Shown: positions 53,802 through 63,594 of the stretch, piece by piece
How positions within the stretch are numbered: position 1 is the stretch's first letter
Layout: every line of letters starts with the position of its first letter
NCBI GenBank assembly: GCA_963971225.1
Contig: OZ020270.1
Span: forward strand, 30,131,123 to 30,195,122
DNA from: Melieria omissa
Lineage: Eukaryota > Arthropoda > Insecta > Diptera > Ulidiidae
Reading direction: 5' to 3'
DNA: 64,000 nucleotides
Made by a program: the position numbers and the translations under genes
The notes under the pieces: generated by a model
Seen by the model: only the letters and a program-made list of their open reading frames with translations
What the model was told of the DNA's origin: nothing
The model's database searches: none

Positions 53802-55161
53802 CAGTGTTGCCGCTGTAAAATTTTAAAAAGTCGCAGAAAAAGTGTCACAGCCGCAAAAAAAGTGTCAAGTGATCCAATTTTATTATACCATGTACATATA
53901 TAAGTATAAACTTTCATTATTTCACTTTTCAAAACTCATTATTTTTAATAAATTTCTAAAGAAGATAATTTTCTGTGAAAAAAACTGTTTTCTCCTAAAA
54001 TTTATTGATAAGAAATATATTAAAAAGTCCCAATATGCATGTTTCGTATTTATTACGAAAACATTTCAAAGCATATGCGTGATGAGTATTTTGAAACACG
54101 CAAAAATAAAAAAATTAACTTAACGAAACAATTTTCAAAATGTAGGGGAATTCTTTGTAAGGTGCCACTCCAAGCAAAAAAATTCCTACCGTCATTTAAG
54201 GTTTAAGGCATTAAAATTTATGTTGTCATATACAACATAAATTTTAATGCGGTTTTTAAGGGGGAAAAATGTAAAATTTTGTTAAGAAAAAACTTAAAAA
54301 TAAAGCTGAAGGTTTTCGTTGCGGTGAAAAATAAATCAAATACGTCTAAAAAACTAAGATAAATATCAGTGTTGGACTTAATTTTTAATGCTTTTTCATA
54401 ATCCGAAATGATATCCGAGCATATCGTAAGAGGAGAACATTTATTCAATGATTTCCAAAATGGCGTGAAAATGTAAAGTGCCACCCCTCTTTTTTCATTT
54501 TATTTGTGATACTACATAAGTATTTCGGTAAAATGACTTTTTCTTGCCCGGAATCGTCATTAAAATGAATTTAAAGTGTTAGTCAATTTTTCTCTAATCC
54601 TATCATGAGGCAAAAATTAGTTCAGTTGTGTGTATTAATGTCCATGTAGTTATTCGTTTAATTCGTTACCATTCAATATGCTTTTGGCTTTCGGTCATTT
54701 TCTATTCAATTCAAATTAAATTCAATAATCTTTCGTAAATTTTCTAAATCATGCATTTTTACTTGAGATTTCTACGTTTTTTGCGATTTTTTTAGGGGAT
54801 GTCACTTTAGATTAAAAACTTTTAGGTTGTCGATTTTTAACACTTTTGGAAATTGGCTGTAAAATTAGTATTTACAAAAAATTCAAATGAGGTGCTTCCT
54901 TGGATCATAGCCCTTTAAACCATCTTTCTAACGGTATATTAACATTGGCGATAAGTTAATTTTCTAACGAGTTATACCCAAAAAGTGCCACCACGTGGTG
55001 GTAAATTACATAGAATTCCTTTTGATAAAAAAAGGGGGCAAAAGTCGCATGATTTTGAAGCAAAGTGTCAAAATAAGCCTATTTTTAAAAAGTCGGTGTC
55101 AGGTGGCATCGGTCTCCAAAAAGGGTCAATTTGACACTTTAGTCGCACAACGGCAACACTG
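53802..55161. mobile_element. CAGTGTTGCC-family element, left arm
   Basis: Starts cagtgttgccgctg and ends caacggcaacactg. Its sequence is repeated in inverse orientation in 55179-57466, separated by 17 bp. The minus frame at 54218-54484 and the plus frame at 55869-56303 are the same sequence in the two arms. They are probably not coding, since the frame is short and no motif is seen. No target duplication was found. Confidence 0.75.
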
Positions 55162-56451
55162 GTGGTTGTAGTTGTTGGCAGTGTTGCCGTTGTGCGACTA
55201 AATTGTCAAATTGACCCTTTTTGGAGACCGATGCCACCTGACACCGACTTTTTAAAAATAGGCTTATTTTGACACTTTTCTTCAAAATCATGCGACTTTT
55301 GCCCCCTTTTTTATCAAAAAGTTTATATGTAGAGGAATTCTATGTAATGTGCCACCACATTGTGGCACTTTTTGCGTATAACTCGTTAGAAAATTAACTT
55401 ATCGCCAATGTTAATATACCGTTGGAAAGATGGTTTAAAGAGCTATGATCCAAGGAAACACCTCATTTGAATTTTTTGTAAATACTAATGTTACAGCCAA
55501 TTTCCCAAAGTGTTAAAAATCGACAACCTAAAAGTTTTGAATCTCAAGTGACATCCCCTAAAAAAATCGCAAAAAACGTAGAAATCTCAAGTAAAAATGC
55601 ATGATTTAGAAAATTTACGAAAGATTATTGAATTTAATTTGAATTGAATAGAAAATGACCGAAAGCCAAATGCATATTGAATGGTAACGAGTTAAACGAA
55701 TAACTACATGGACATTAATACACACAACTGAACAAACTTTTGCCTCATGATAGGATTAGAGAAAAATTTACTAACACTTTAAATTCATTGTAATGACGAT
55801 TCCGAGCAAGAAAAAGTCATTTTACCGAAATACTTATGTAGTATCACAAATAAAATGAAAAAAGAGGGGTGGCACTTTACATTTTCACGCCATTTTGGAA
55901 ATCATTGAATAAATGTTCTCCTCTTACGATATGCTCGGATATCATTTCGGATTATGAAAAAGCATTAAAAATTAAGTCCAACACTGATATTTACCTTAGT
56001 TTTTTAGACGTATTTGATTTATTTTTCACCGCAACAAAAACCTTCAGCTTTATTTTTAAGTTTTTTCTTAACCAAATTTTACATGTTTTCCCCCTTAAAA
56101 ACCGCATTAAAATTGATGTCATATACACCTTAAATGACGGTAGGAATTTTTTTGCTTGGATTACTGGAACATCAAAATCGAGCAGGAGTGGCACCTTACA
56201 AAGAATTCCCCTAGATTTTCAAAATTGTTTCGTAAAGTTAATTTTTTTATTTTTGCGTGTTTCAAAATACTCATCGCGCATAAGCTTTGAAATGTTTTCG
56301 TAATAAATACGAAACATGCATATTGGGACTTTTTAATATATTCCTTATCATTAAATTTTAGGAGAAAACAGTTTTTTTCACAGAAAATTATCTTCTTTAG
56401 AAATTTATTAAAAATAATGAGTTTCGAAAGGTGAAATAATGAAAGTTTATA

Positions 56452-57361
56452 TCAGGTGTACAACTTTGCTTCCGCCGTTTTTTTCCCAAATTAAAAGCTT
56501 TATTGCGAAAAAGTGCTTACAGATGTATTATTCAAAGTATTGTGCGTCGCTAGCGACAACTTTCTCCCATCTTTCCGGCAATTTTCGGATCCCGGCTCGA
56601 AAAAAGGAGTCCTCTTTTGACGCTATCCATTTTTCCAATTCTTCGAAGGATTGAAAATGTTGGTCTGCCAGGCCGTGTGCCATCGAACGGAATAGGTGGA
56701 AGTCAGAAGGGGCGACATCTGGGGAATACGGCGGGTGGGGCAAGACTTCCCATTTCAGCGTTTCCAGGTACTTTTTGACCACTTTTGCGACGTGAGGCGC
56801 TCGATGTCCCTCGGTTTCAACTCGTACGGCACCCAGTTTCCTTCTTTCTGAATCATGCCCAGGGCCTTGAGACGTTTTGAAATGGCTTGCTGACTCACTC
56901 CCAACGATTCGGCAAGCTCTTCTTGGGTTTCTCACGAATCTTCATCAAGCAATGCTTCTAGTTGTTCATCTTTGAAGGTTTTTTCTCTTCCACCACCATG
57001 TTTGTATTCGACATCGAAATCACCATTTTTAAAACGTTGAAACCACTCCCGACACGTTCTTTCACTCAGAGCAGCTTCACCGTAAGTTTCTGAGAGCATT
57101 CGATGCGCTTCAGCTGCATTTTTTTTCGAATTGTAACAGAAAAGTAAAACTTCCCGCAAATGGCGAGAATTGGGCACATAAACGGACATTTTCGAGCGTG
57201 AATAATACGAAAACAAGAACAACTGTCACTGAAACGGCGATGACAATTCGTTAGGCACTGTCCACACTCACTTTAAAGGCATTACCATCTATGTATTTCA
57301 ACCAGCCTCAGCCGGTACAGCCACCTATCGGAAAACGGCGGAAGCAAAGTTGTACACCTGA
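56452..57361 (-). mobile_element. mariner-like element, internally deleted
   Basis: Ends TCAGGTGTACAACTTTGCTT / AAGCAAAGTTGTACACCTGA are perfect inverted repeats, with TA at 56450-56451 and 57362-57363. The minus strand carries a transposase from about 57192 ('MSVYVPNSRHLREVLLFCYN') through 56528. The 910-bp size is below the 1.3 kb usual for mariners because the middle of the gene is deleted. Confidence 0.92.
56528..57192 (-). pseudogene. mariner-like transposase, deleted
   Basis: The N-terminal paired-type DNA-binding region ('SERTCREWFQRFKNGDFDVE', 'EELAESLGVSQQAISKRLKA') is present. It is followed, after a deletion and frameshift near 56850, by 'HPPYSPDVAPSDFHLFRSMA', the D34D catalytic end, and 'ELEKWIASKEDSFFRAGIRK'. 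A stop lies at about 56935. The first two catalytic Asp residues are lost with the deletion. Confidence 0.88.
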
Positions 57362-57449
57362 TACTTATATACATACATGGTATAACAAAAGTGGATCACT
57401 TGACACTTTTTTTGCGGCTGTGACACTTTTTCTGCGACTTTTTAAAATT

Positions 57450-57977
57450 TTACAGCGGCAACACTGAGTAGGTCCCACACGTACTTCGGCTATACGAAGT
57501 TTTGTCGCTGGCTTCGTCAAACTTCAATTTTCGAAGTTCATCTTCATTCTTTGTGGGATGTTCGACAAGGAACATCGATTGCAAGCTGTGCTGTGCTGAT
57601 GGGCACGAAACGGCGCGCCACGGCGTATCGTTTGCAAATTCGAATATGCAAGGGTGTGTGTCCGTGTGAAAATAAATGTGCGTGTTGCTTGTGTATGCGC
57701 TGAGGTGAATGAAAACAATACGAGCAACTGCACAAGATAAAAAGCAAATTGAATTTCCATGGCTTTCGGTTCTGCTATGAAAAATGAACCATGTGAATTC
57801 GCAAAGGCGTACAGTAGAGTGTGCGTTCCTATTGAAAAAAACTAAAACCATGAATTTCTGCTGTGCAATGTTGGAATTCATGTAGGCTACGTTGCCTTCT
57901 GGCCTAATAAAATTCATACCGATAAATTTTTCAAATTCATATATTAACAGCAACATATTACTATTTATTATTATCAT
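57450..57977 (-). CDS. unrecognised conserved frame in P-like copy B
   Basis: Copy of the 40660-41178 frame with only a few replacements up to 'SYSRSTCGT'. The C-terminal end runs into the neighbouring CAGTGTTGCC element and is not native. No known domain. Confidence 0.22.
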   Translation of the reverse strand: MIIINSNMLLLIYEFEKFIGMNFIRPEGNVAYMNSNIAQQKFMVLVFFNRNAHSTVRLCEFTWFIFHSRTESHGNSICFLSCAVARIVFIHLSAYTSNTHIYFHTDTHPCIFEFANDTPWRAVSCPSAQHSLQSMFLVEHPTKNEDELRKLKFDEASDKTSYSRSTCGTYSVLPL

Positions 57978-58111
57978 TTCCTTAAAATTTATATTATTTA
58001 GTAATTTTATGTGTTCTTTAGTATTTTTATTTTATTCTTATTTTTCGTTTTACTTGCAATTTGCTCTCTTAACCAAGTGCAATTTTTTCTTACCAAAATT
58101 TTTAAAAGTAA

Positions 58112-58972
58112 TCTATATATATAAAAGAGAGTGGCAGTATGTGTGTGACCGCATCACGCTCAAACGGAACGGCCGATTTTCATGGGGTTTGTTTTGTTCG
58201 ATTCGTATTAAGTCAGTTCAGGTTCATGCCAAAAGAAAATTCCAGAAAATCTATTGGGAAACTCGGAAAATCCATGCCATCTTTGACCGTGAATTTTTCA
58301 TATTTTCAGATAATAACTTTGGAACCATAAGTCACACATCAATTAAATTCACTACGAACTTACTATTTAGTCATGTCCTGCGACAGGGGGAATAGGGCGG
58401 GTATTGGACGAGGGGGTGTGGCAACACCCATACAAGCTAAATCTTAATAATGGAATATCTTTGAAATTGTAAGGCGCACAGCATTGAAATTTGGTATAGC
58501 GTCGACCCATAGATGAGTCATTCTACTGGTGAGATTTGATGGGCGTTGGACAAGGGGCGTGGCACATTTTTTGTGACCCAAATATTTCGCTGAACTAAAA
58601 GTCGCACAGCAATGAAATTAAGTACGAACCTACCATTTATTCAAATCTTTCGACAGCGGGGATGGTGCGGGTATTGAACAAGGGGGCGTGGCATCACCTA
58701 TATAACTTAAATCTATATACAAACGTGGCTGGGTATAGTGAACACCCTATGTAGTGAACACTTCAATATAGTGAACGCCCATATTTTTACATGGAGTAGC
58801 ATGGGCTGAGGACAACAGCACTGAATATGTTGGTATACAAGCGTAATCTACGAAATAGCGGTTCAAAAGTAACTTTGTGAACGCAAGAAGCAAACGTCTA
58901 TTCGCCATTTCTTTCAATAAGCATACATTAATATTTTCGTACGTGCGGGACGAAGTTCGCCGGGTCAGCTAG
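58112..58972 (+). mobile_element. Helitron-like element in copy B
   Basis: Starts TCTATATATATAAAAGAG and ends cgggtcagCTAG before a T. It lies at the same host position as 39663-40513 in copy A, inverted, so one insertion predates the duplication. It has no Rep/helicase coding. The sequence around 'gcgggacgaagttcgccggg' near the 3' end is conserved in both copies. Confidence 0.72.
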
Positions 58973-59154
58973 TCTAATATAAATTGCTCATGTTCCCAAC
59001 AAGTAGACGGTTCTGAAAATCACATTTTGTATTCATCTACTTTGTTACGTTTGCAACAAACGGATTGTACAAAAGCTTTTTTATATTGGAGGAATGAGGG
59101 TTTTCCTTAAAAAACGTATGAAATGTTTTGTAAACGATTTTTGAAACAAAAAAA

Positions 59155-60231
59155 TTAGTCGATTGGAGCATTTAGTTTTAAACTACTGTTAAAATAGTTG
59201 AAATTTTTGAAAAATATAAACATTTCGTTTCTTTGTAAATCACAAAGCTCATCTTTTATTAACTTTTTGCAGTTATGACAGTCAAATTTTTCAATAGTTT
59301 GCATCAATATGAAACCAGAGGAATAACGAAGGGAACCATCACTCATATGTTCAAACAAACTGGTATTATTGTCAATTATTATAAATGAACCTTCGTCAGT
59401 TGGTTCACAATTGAAGGTTCCTGCCTTCAATGCTTTTATTTTCATTGAGATCATTATCGCAAGAATATGGTCAAACTCAAAAAGTGAAGGATTATTGTTT
59501 GTAACTCCGCTTTTTCTTACCAAATAAAAACGATTTTCAAGCGGGTCTTGACTAAGTCTTGATAATAAAAGAAAATTGGATTTTTCCGCCCAGATATCTT
59601 GTGAAAGAGACAAAACGGAAGTAAGTGATAAAACTATACCATTTCAACAGTATACAGTTTTAGGATACTGACAACTTTTGACATAGTTTTTCATTTCCTT
59701 CAAATAATTTTGGATATTGTTATTCTCACGAAGAGCTGATCGGAAATGATTTTTTAACAGCCATTTTCAACCAAAGATTTTATGGCTGCGGATACAGTAT
59801 TGCTAAATATTTGAGTTGCGTATTTAACCTTAATTTTTTCAAATGAATTAGGATGAATAGGCTTTGTTGTCAATTTGGGACAAAGGCGGGTTGAATTGTT
59901 TTTATCCAATTCATATAACCTGCAAATAATCGACCAAGAAATATGTCCATCAGTCGAAGTTTCATCATCAGCAAATTTGTTGAAGCGAAAGCGATCGTCA
60001 ACGAAAAAAAGGTGCACACACAAAAATAAGCGAGAACAAGTGAAATTGTGTTGTTGCTTTTGTTGGCTGTTTTGGTGGTTGATTATTTCATTGCGTGTGA
60101 AGGCAACGCACACAATTTTGCGAATATTTTCGACTAGCCAAAGTGCGTATGGGACCTGCTGCGCTGAAAGCAAGGCGCATAACAGCAGCAGTAACATCAT
60201 CACAGCGCACAGTTGATGTGCGACTGACCAC
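59155..60231 (-). pseudogene. P/THAP9-like transposase remnants (copy B)
   Basis: 59754-60231 carries 'KFADDETSTDGHISWSII' and 'ATQIFSNTVSAAIKSLVENG'. 59155-59613 carries 'LLLSRLSQDPLENRFYLVRK', the C-terminal P-transposase motif. Both are near-identical to copy A; an example difference is His for Pro in 'FDCHNCKKL'. The same stop follows 'VENGC' in both copies, so the lesion predates the duplication. Upstream sequence is replaced by the hAT derivative at 60232. Confidence 0.82.
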
Positions 60232-61502
60232 CAGTGTTGATATTGTTGGTACAATTGTACTTTTTTGATACATTTTGAAATTAAAAAGTACATTGGTACT
60301 ACATTGATTTATTTGGTACATTTTGGTAAAATGGCAACATTATTCTCGAGAAACTCGATTTCAAGTAGTTACGGATTATCTTAAAACTTAAAGATAAGGA
60401 TAGCTATTAGATATCTAGTTGTCCTTTTCAACCTCATGGGGCTATGCGTTTCATCATTAGTGCATATTCATATCTGTGCGTGGTGCCAATTTATTTGCAT
60501 ACATTTTGAATTTCACTAAGTAAAATAAGTTGGACGCTCACATTGGAATTAAACAATTTTTATAAAGGTAATGTATGCAATTATTACATGTACATTAAGG
60601 TGGGTCGCGAAAAAAAAATTTGTGTTGTCACCACCTAAAAATAAAATTCAGAGTGTTTAATGACTATTTGGAAAATATTGCGATTCTGAGGTAAGCCAAT
60701 TGTGAGCGGTTTTGCTTCAAAAATACCTCTAATTATCATGTTTTTTGGGTGTAACTTTTTTGTTGTTAGACATTTTCGAATAATTTTTTTGTGCAATCCA
60801 AGAACTCCTGAAGGTTTATCTAACAAAATTATTCGAAAATGTGCAACAACAAAAAAGTTACACCCAAAAACATGATAATTAGAGGTATTTTTGAAGCAAA
60901 ACCGCTCACAATTGGCTTACCTCAGAATCGCAATTTTTTCCAAATAGTCATTAAACACTCTGAATTTTATTTTTAGGTGGTGACAACACAAATTTTTTTT
61001 TCGCGACCCACCTTAATGTAAATAGGTGCAAAATTGAAAGCAGCGATAGGCGACTAGCACTGCCCGAAAATAGCAATTCAAAAGCAGTCAATGTGACCCT
61101 AAGCGATTCTGATGCGTTAGTATTTCAAATGCATCTGAGAAATGCACAACCTGTCATTCGAGGCATTGAACATTTTAAAATATTGTGTAAATGATTCACA
61201 AATCATTCCATGGTTTTGTATAAAAATCGAAAGATTTACTTGAAGTTGAAATACCAAATGATCTCAAAGAAACGAATGAGTTCTTAAACTCAATGTGCAA
61301 ATAAGTATTTAAATGTTTCTTGTATGAATTCATTTTTTGCATTTTAAGATTAAAATTCTTTAAAATTGGATTAATACTGGAAATAAATATTGAATTATAA
61401 AAATGCATTTGTTAATAAAAAGATTTGGTACTTTTTTGTCTACTTTAGTACATTTTTTTTGGCCTCTTGGTACAAAATGGGAAAACTCATTTATCAACAC
61501 TG
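60232..61502. mobile_element. hAT non-autonomous element with nested foldback
   Basis: Ends CAGTGTTGATA / TATCAACACTG with an exact 8-bp duplication ctgaccac (60224-60231, 61503-61510). Inside it are 'ttggtac' motifs at both ends and a 430-bp foldback at 60591-61020. It is absent from copy A at the same site, so it inserted after the duplication. No transposase. Confidence 0.92.
60591..61020. repeat. foldback element with about 200-bp arms
   Basis: The stretch from 60591 (TACATTAAGGTGGGTCGCGA) to about 60795 is repeated in inverse orientation from about 60820 to 61020, with few differences and a loop of about 25 bp. Such a transcript would fold into a long hairpin. It is probably a MITE; its own target duplication is not resolved. 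Confidence 0.88.
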
Positions 61503-61642
61503 CTGACCACATCAACATAAAGCAAATTATGAAAGCTGACCTCGAATTGAGAAGTTTGCCGAAGTCATCGCGAATATGTTCGAATAGCCGAAGTGCGTAT
61601 GGGACCTACTGCGCTGGTACGCAAATTTGTGCGAGTTGACAC

Positions 61643-62887
61643 CAATGATAACATGATGCGAAACTGAGAGCGCTCGACCACAATACATACTCAAAATCCG
61701 CACTAATACACCGATAACATCAGACCTTAGGGTTGATTTTGCCAAACATCAGACCCGGGGGTTGCACAGAACCGTACTGTTGATTTCCCATACAAGGGCC
61801 ATGGCGAGGGTTGCGTTTACTTTCAATTTTTTAAACATTGGAAAATCAATTTTAATTTCTTTGTAACTATGTAATCTTTTGGAAGAAAAGTGATTAAAAA
61901 ATTACAATATTTCCCGAAAACCAGTCAAAAGTGTTTTAATACGTGTTTAACACATTTTTTATTCAGCTTTTATTGAATTTTATTCGCGAAATTTGAATGA
62001 AATGTGAATTTGATGAAAGCTCCAGAGGAGTTTTTGCGATAATTGCGACAGCCATATTTTGCTATCCCTTTTTATACGGGTGCGCATATTAATAGAAAAT
62101 ATATTATATATATGTTATATATATATGTATATGTATATATGATATGCGCACCCGTATAAAAAGGGATAGCAAAATATGGCTGTCGCAATTATAATATAAT
62201 ATAGATATATGCATATATATACATATGTTTTCTGATACGATTTTATAATCGCGAAGTAGCAGACTATACTTATAAACATAAATTGTTTACTGTCCGACAT
62301 TTATTAGTTTCGGCTACTTCTGGTTTTTGTGGTCCGTTTAGTCCGTGTTTTTTTCGAATTGGGAAACAAACGCATTAAATACATTTTTTTTATTTGTTCC
62401 TCTCTGAAATCATTGTTAAAAAAATTGTTAAAATGTTACAAAATCGTTAAAAAAAAATCGGTAACGCGCCGTATTGCCTCAGTGGTGGTTCGGAAAATGC
62501 AAATTAGTTATTATTAGTTTTTACAAATGCACAAAGAAATAAGGATTTCTTTTTTACATCTTTATATCACTGCATATTACAACTTTCCCCTAACATTTTC
62601 ATTTAAATTAAATAATTTTGATCATTTCATATATTTTTTCCTTATTTTACACTGCTTCGTACAATAAGACTGCGAACATACTTTTTTACAAGTACATAAA
62701 AATTGCAACCCCGCGTTAGGAACAAATTTGCAAGTCAGCTGCTTGCTACAATACGAATTGTTCCACAAAGAGAGAAAGCTGGCAGGGTTGACGATTTTCT
62801 TTTCAGCTCACACGGATTGTGTTCGTGTGACCAAAAAAAACGACAAAATTTCGTCAATCCTCTCAGTTTCGCATCATGTTATCATTG
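61643..62887. mobile_element. P-like non-autonomous element, 1,245 bp
   Basis: Ends CAATGATAACATGATGCGAA and its inverse match over at least 28 bp. Exact 8-bp duplication gttgacac (61635-61642, 62888-62895). The ends are related to those of 23250-23980. It lies in copy B at a site that is uninterrupted in copy A (38442-38450). It carries the hairpin 62039-62192 and no recognisable transposase. Confidence 0.9.
62039..62192. repeat. perfect 49-bp inverted repeat with AT-only spacer
   Basis: Arm 1 62039-62087 (ATAATTGCGACAGCCATATT...) and arm 2 62144-62192 are exact inverse complements by eye. The spacer of 56 bp is almost entirely A and T. Transcribed, it would form a long perfect hairpin; as DNA it could extrude a cruciform. 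It may be a tiny MITE. Confidence 0.9.
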
Positions 62888-62958
62888 GTTGACACCTCTA
62901 TGTGTTTATTTGCTTAGTGGTATTACGGAGGTTTTACCTGTTTGTTCACATGCAACAG

Positions 62959-63594
62959 GTCCTACACTTTTTGCTTCATCTCGTGTATCAAATGAACTGT
63001 CAGTGTTTGACCTGTTTCTGGCTCCAGTCGAAGGATTAATTTTAAAATACACAAATCTTTACGGCGTTCGGAAATATAAGGAAAAATGGGTTGCGATTGA
63101 TAGTGCAAAGCTACGTGCGTATTTTGGATTGATGTTGTATAGCGGCGTGTTTCGCTCAAATGATGAAACTGTGCGTGAACTTTGGGATGACCATACTGGA
63201 AGACCAATTTTCAGAGCAACAATGAGTCAGTCTGAATTTGAAATGCTGTCTGCTTGTATGCGTTTCGATGACAAAACGACACGTGCTGATCGAAGAATGC
63301 GTGACAAATTGTCACCTATTCGTGAAATATTTGACAAGTGGAATAAAACTTTGCAAAAATGTTACAATCCAGGTAAAAACGTTACCGTTGATGAGCAACT
63401 GCTCATCAACAGGCTGCTTGTGACAGTAGTAATGCATATGCGTGGAACGTGCAAGTATACACCGGTAAAGCGCCTAACTGCCGTCCTGAAACAAATCAAG
63501 GCCAACGAGTTGTAATGGAGCTGACGGAAGAACTTCCAGGTCGCAACATCATAACTGATAACTTTTTTACATCACATTCTTTGGCTATTGAGTC
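62959..63594 (+). pseudogene. piggyBac-type transposase gene, exon 2 (catalytic part)
   Basis: Continues exon 1 in frame: 'SVFDLFLAPVEGLILKYTN', 'LRAYFGLMLYSGVFRSNDE', 'PIFRATMSQSEFEMLSACM', 'RRMRDKLSPIREIFDKWN' and 'NVTVDEQLL', which holds the first catalytic Asp (piggyBac D268). Then a deletion and a frameshift occur near 63415. In the next frame 'NVQVYTGKA' and 'NIITDNFFTSHSLA' (D346 equivalent) follow. The third Asp is absent because the gene is cut at 63594 by another element. Not functional as it stands. Confidence 0.85.

Larger units (their letters stand above)
55179..57466. mobile_element. CAGTGTTGCC-family element, right arm
   Basis: Inverse of the left arm: starts cagtgttgccgttg and ends cagcggcaacactg. 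It carries a mariner-like insertion at 56452-57361. With the left arm it forms a palindrome with arms of about 1.4 kb around a 17-bp spacer at 55162-55178. Confidence 0.78.
52684..62919 (-). mobile_element. composite P-like element, copy B, 10.2 kb
   Basis: Exact 7-bp duplication gtattac at 52677-52683 and 62920-62926. The left end (CACAGAATAAACAGTATACA) is that of the 35654-36472 family. The right end (inverse of CACTAAGCAAATAAACACAT) is that of copy A at 38426. The part 57467-62919 is copy A inverted, including its Helitron-like insertion. The part 52684-53801 is the 35654-36472 element inverted, including its MITE. So this is a hybrid whose two ends come from two subfamilies. Confidence 0.75.
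51618..62958 (+). other. intron of the piggyBac-type gene, filled with transposons
   Basis: Donor GTAAGT at 51618 and acceptor 'tttgttcacatgcaacag' ending at 62958. The outermost sequences that are not transposon are 51618-51644 and 62920-62958, so the ancestral intron was about 65 nt, a normal size for flies. The rest consists of an AT-rich element (51645-52676) and the composite P-like element (52684-62919). Splicing is inferred only from sequence. Confidence 0.65.

Noticed and set aside
54218..56303. Matching open frames at 54218-54484 (minus) and 55869-56303 (plus)
   Set aside because: They are the two arms of the same inverted repeat, so their similarity does not show selection on a protein. 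The composition is AT-driven and no motif is visible.
53802..57466. 8-bp target duplication for the palindromic CAGTGTTGCC pair
   Set aside because: The left flank ccaacaac and the right flank agtaggtc do not match. The only relation found is an inverse match between the left flank and the 8 bp before the right arm.
51299..63594. Domesticated, functional piggyBac-derived gene
   Set aside because: The catalytic part has a deletion and frameshift near 63415, and the gene is cut at 63594 before the third catalytic Asp. Purifying selection is not supported.
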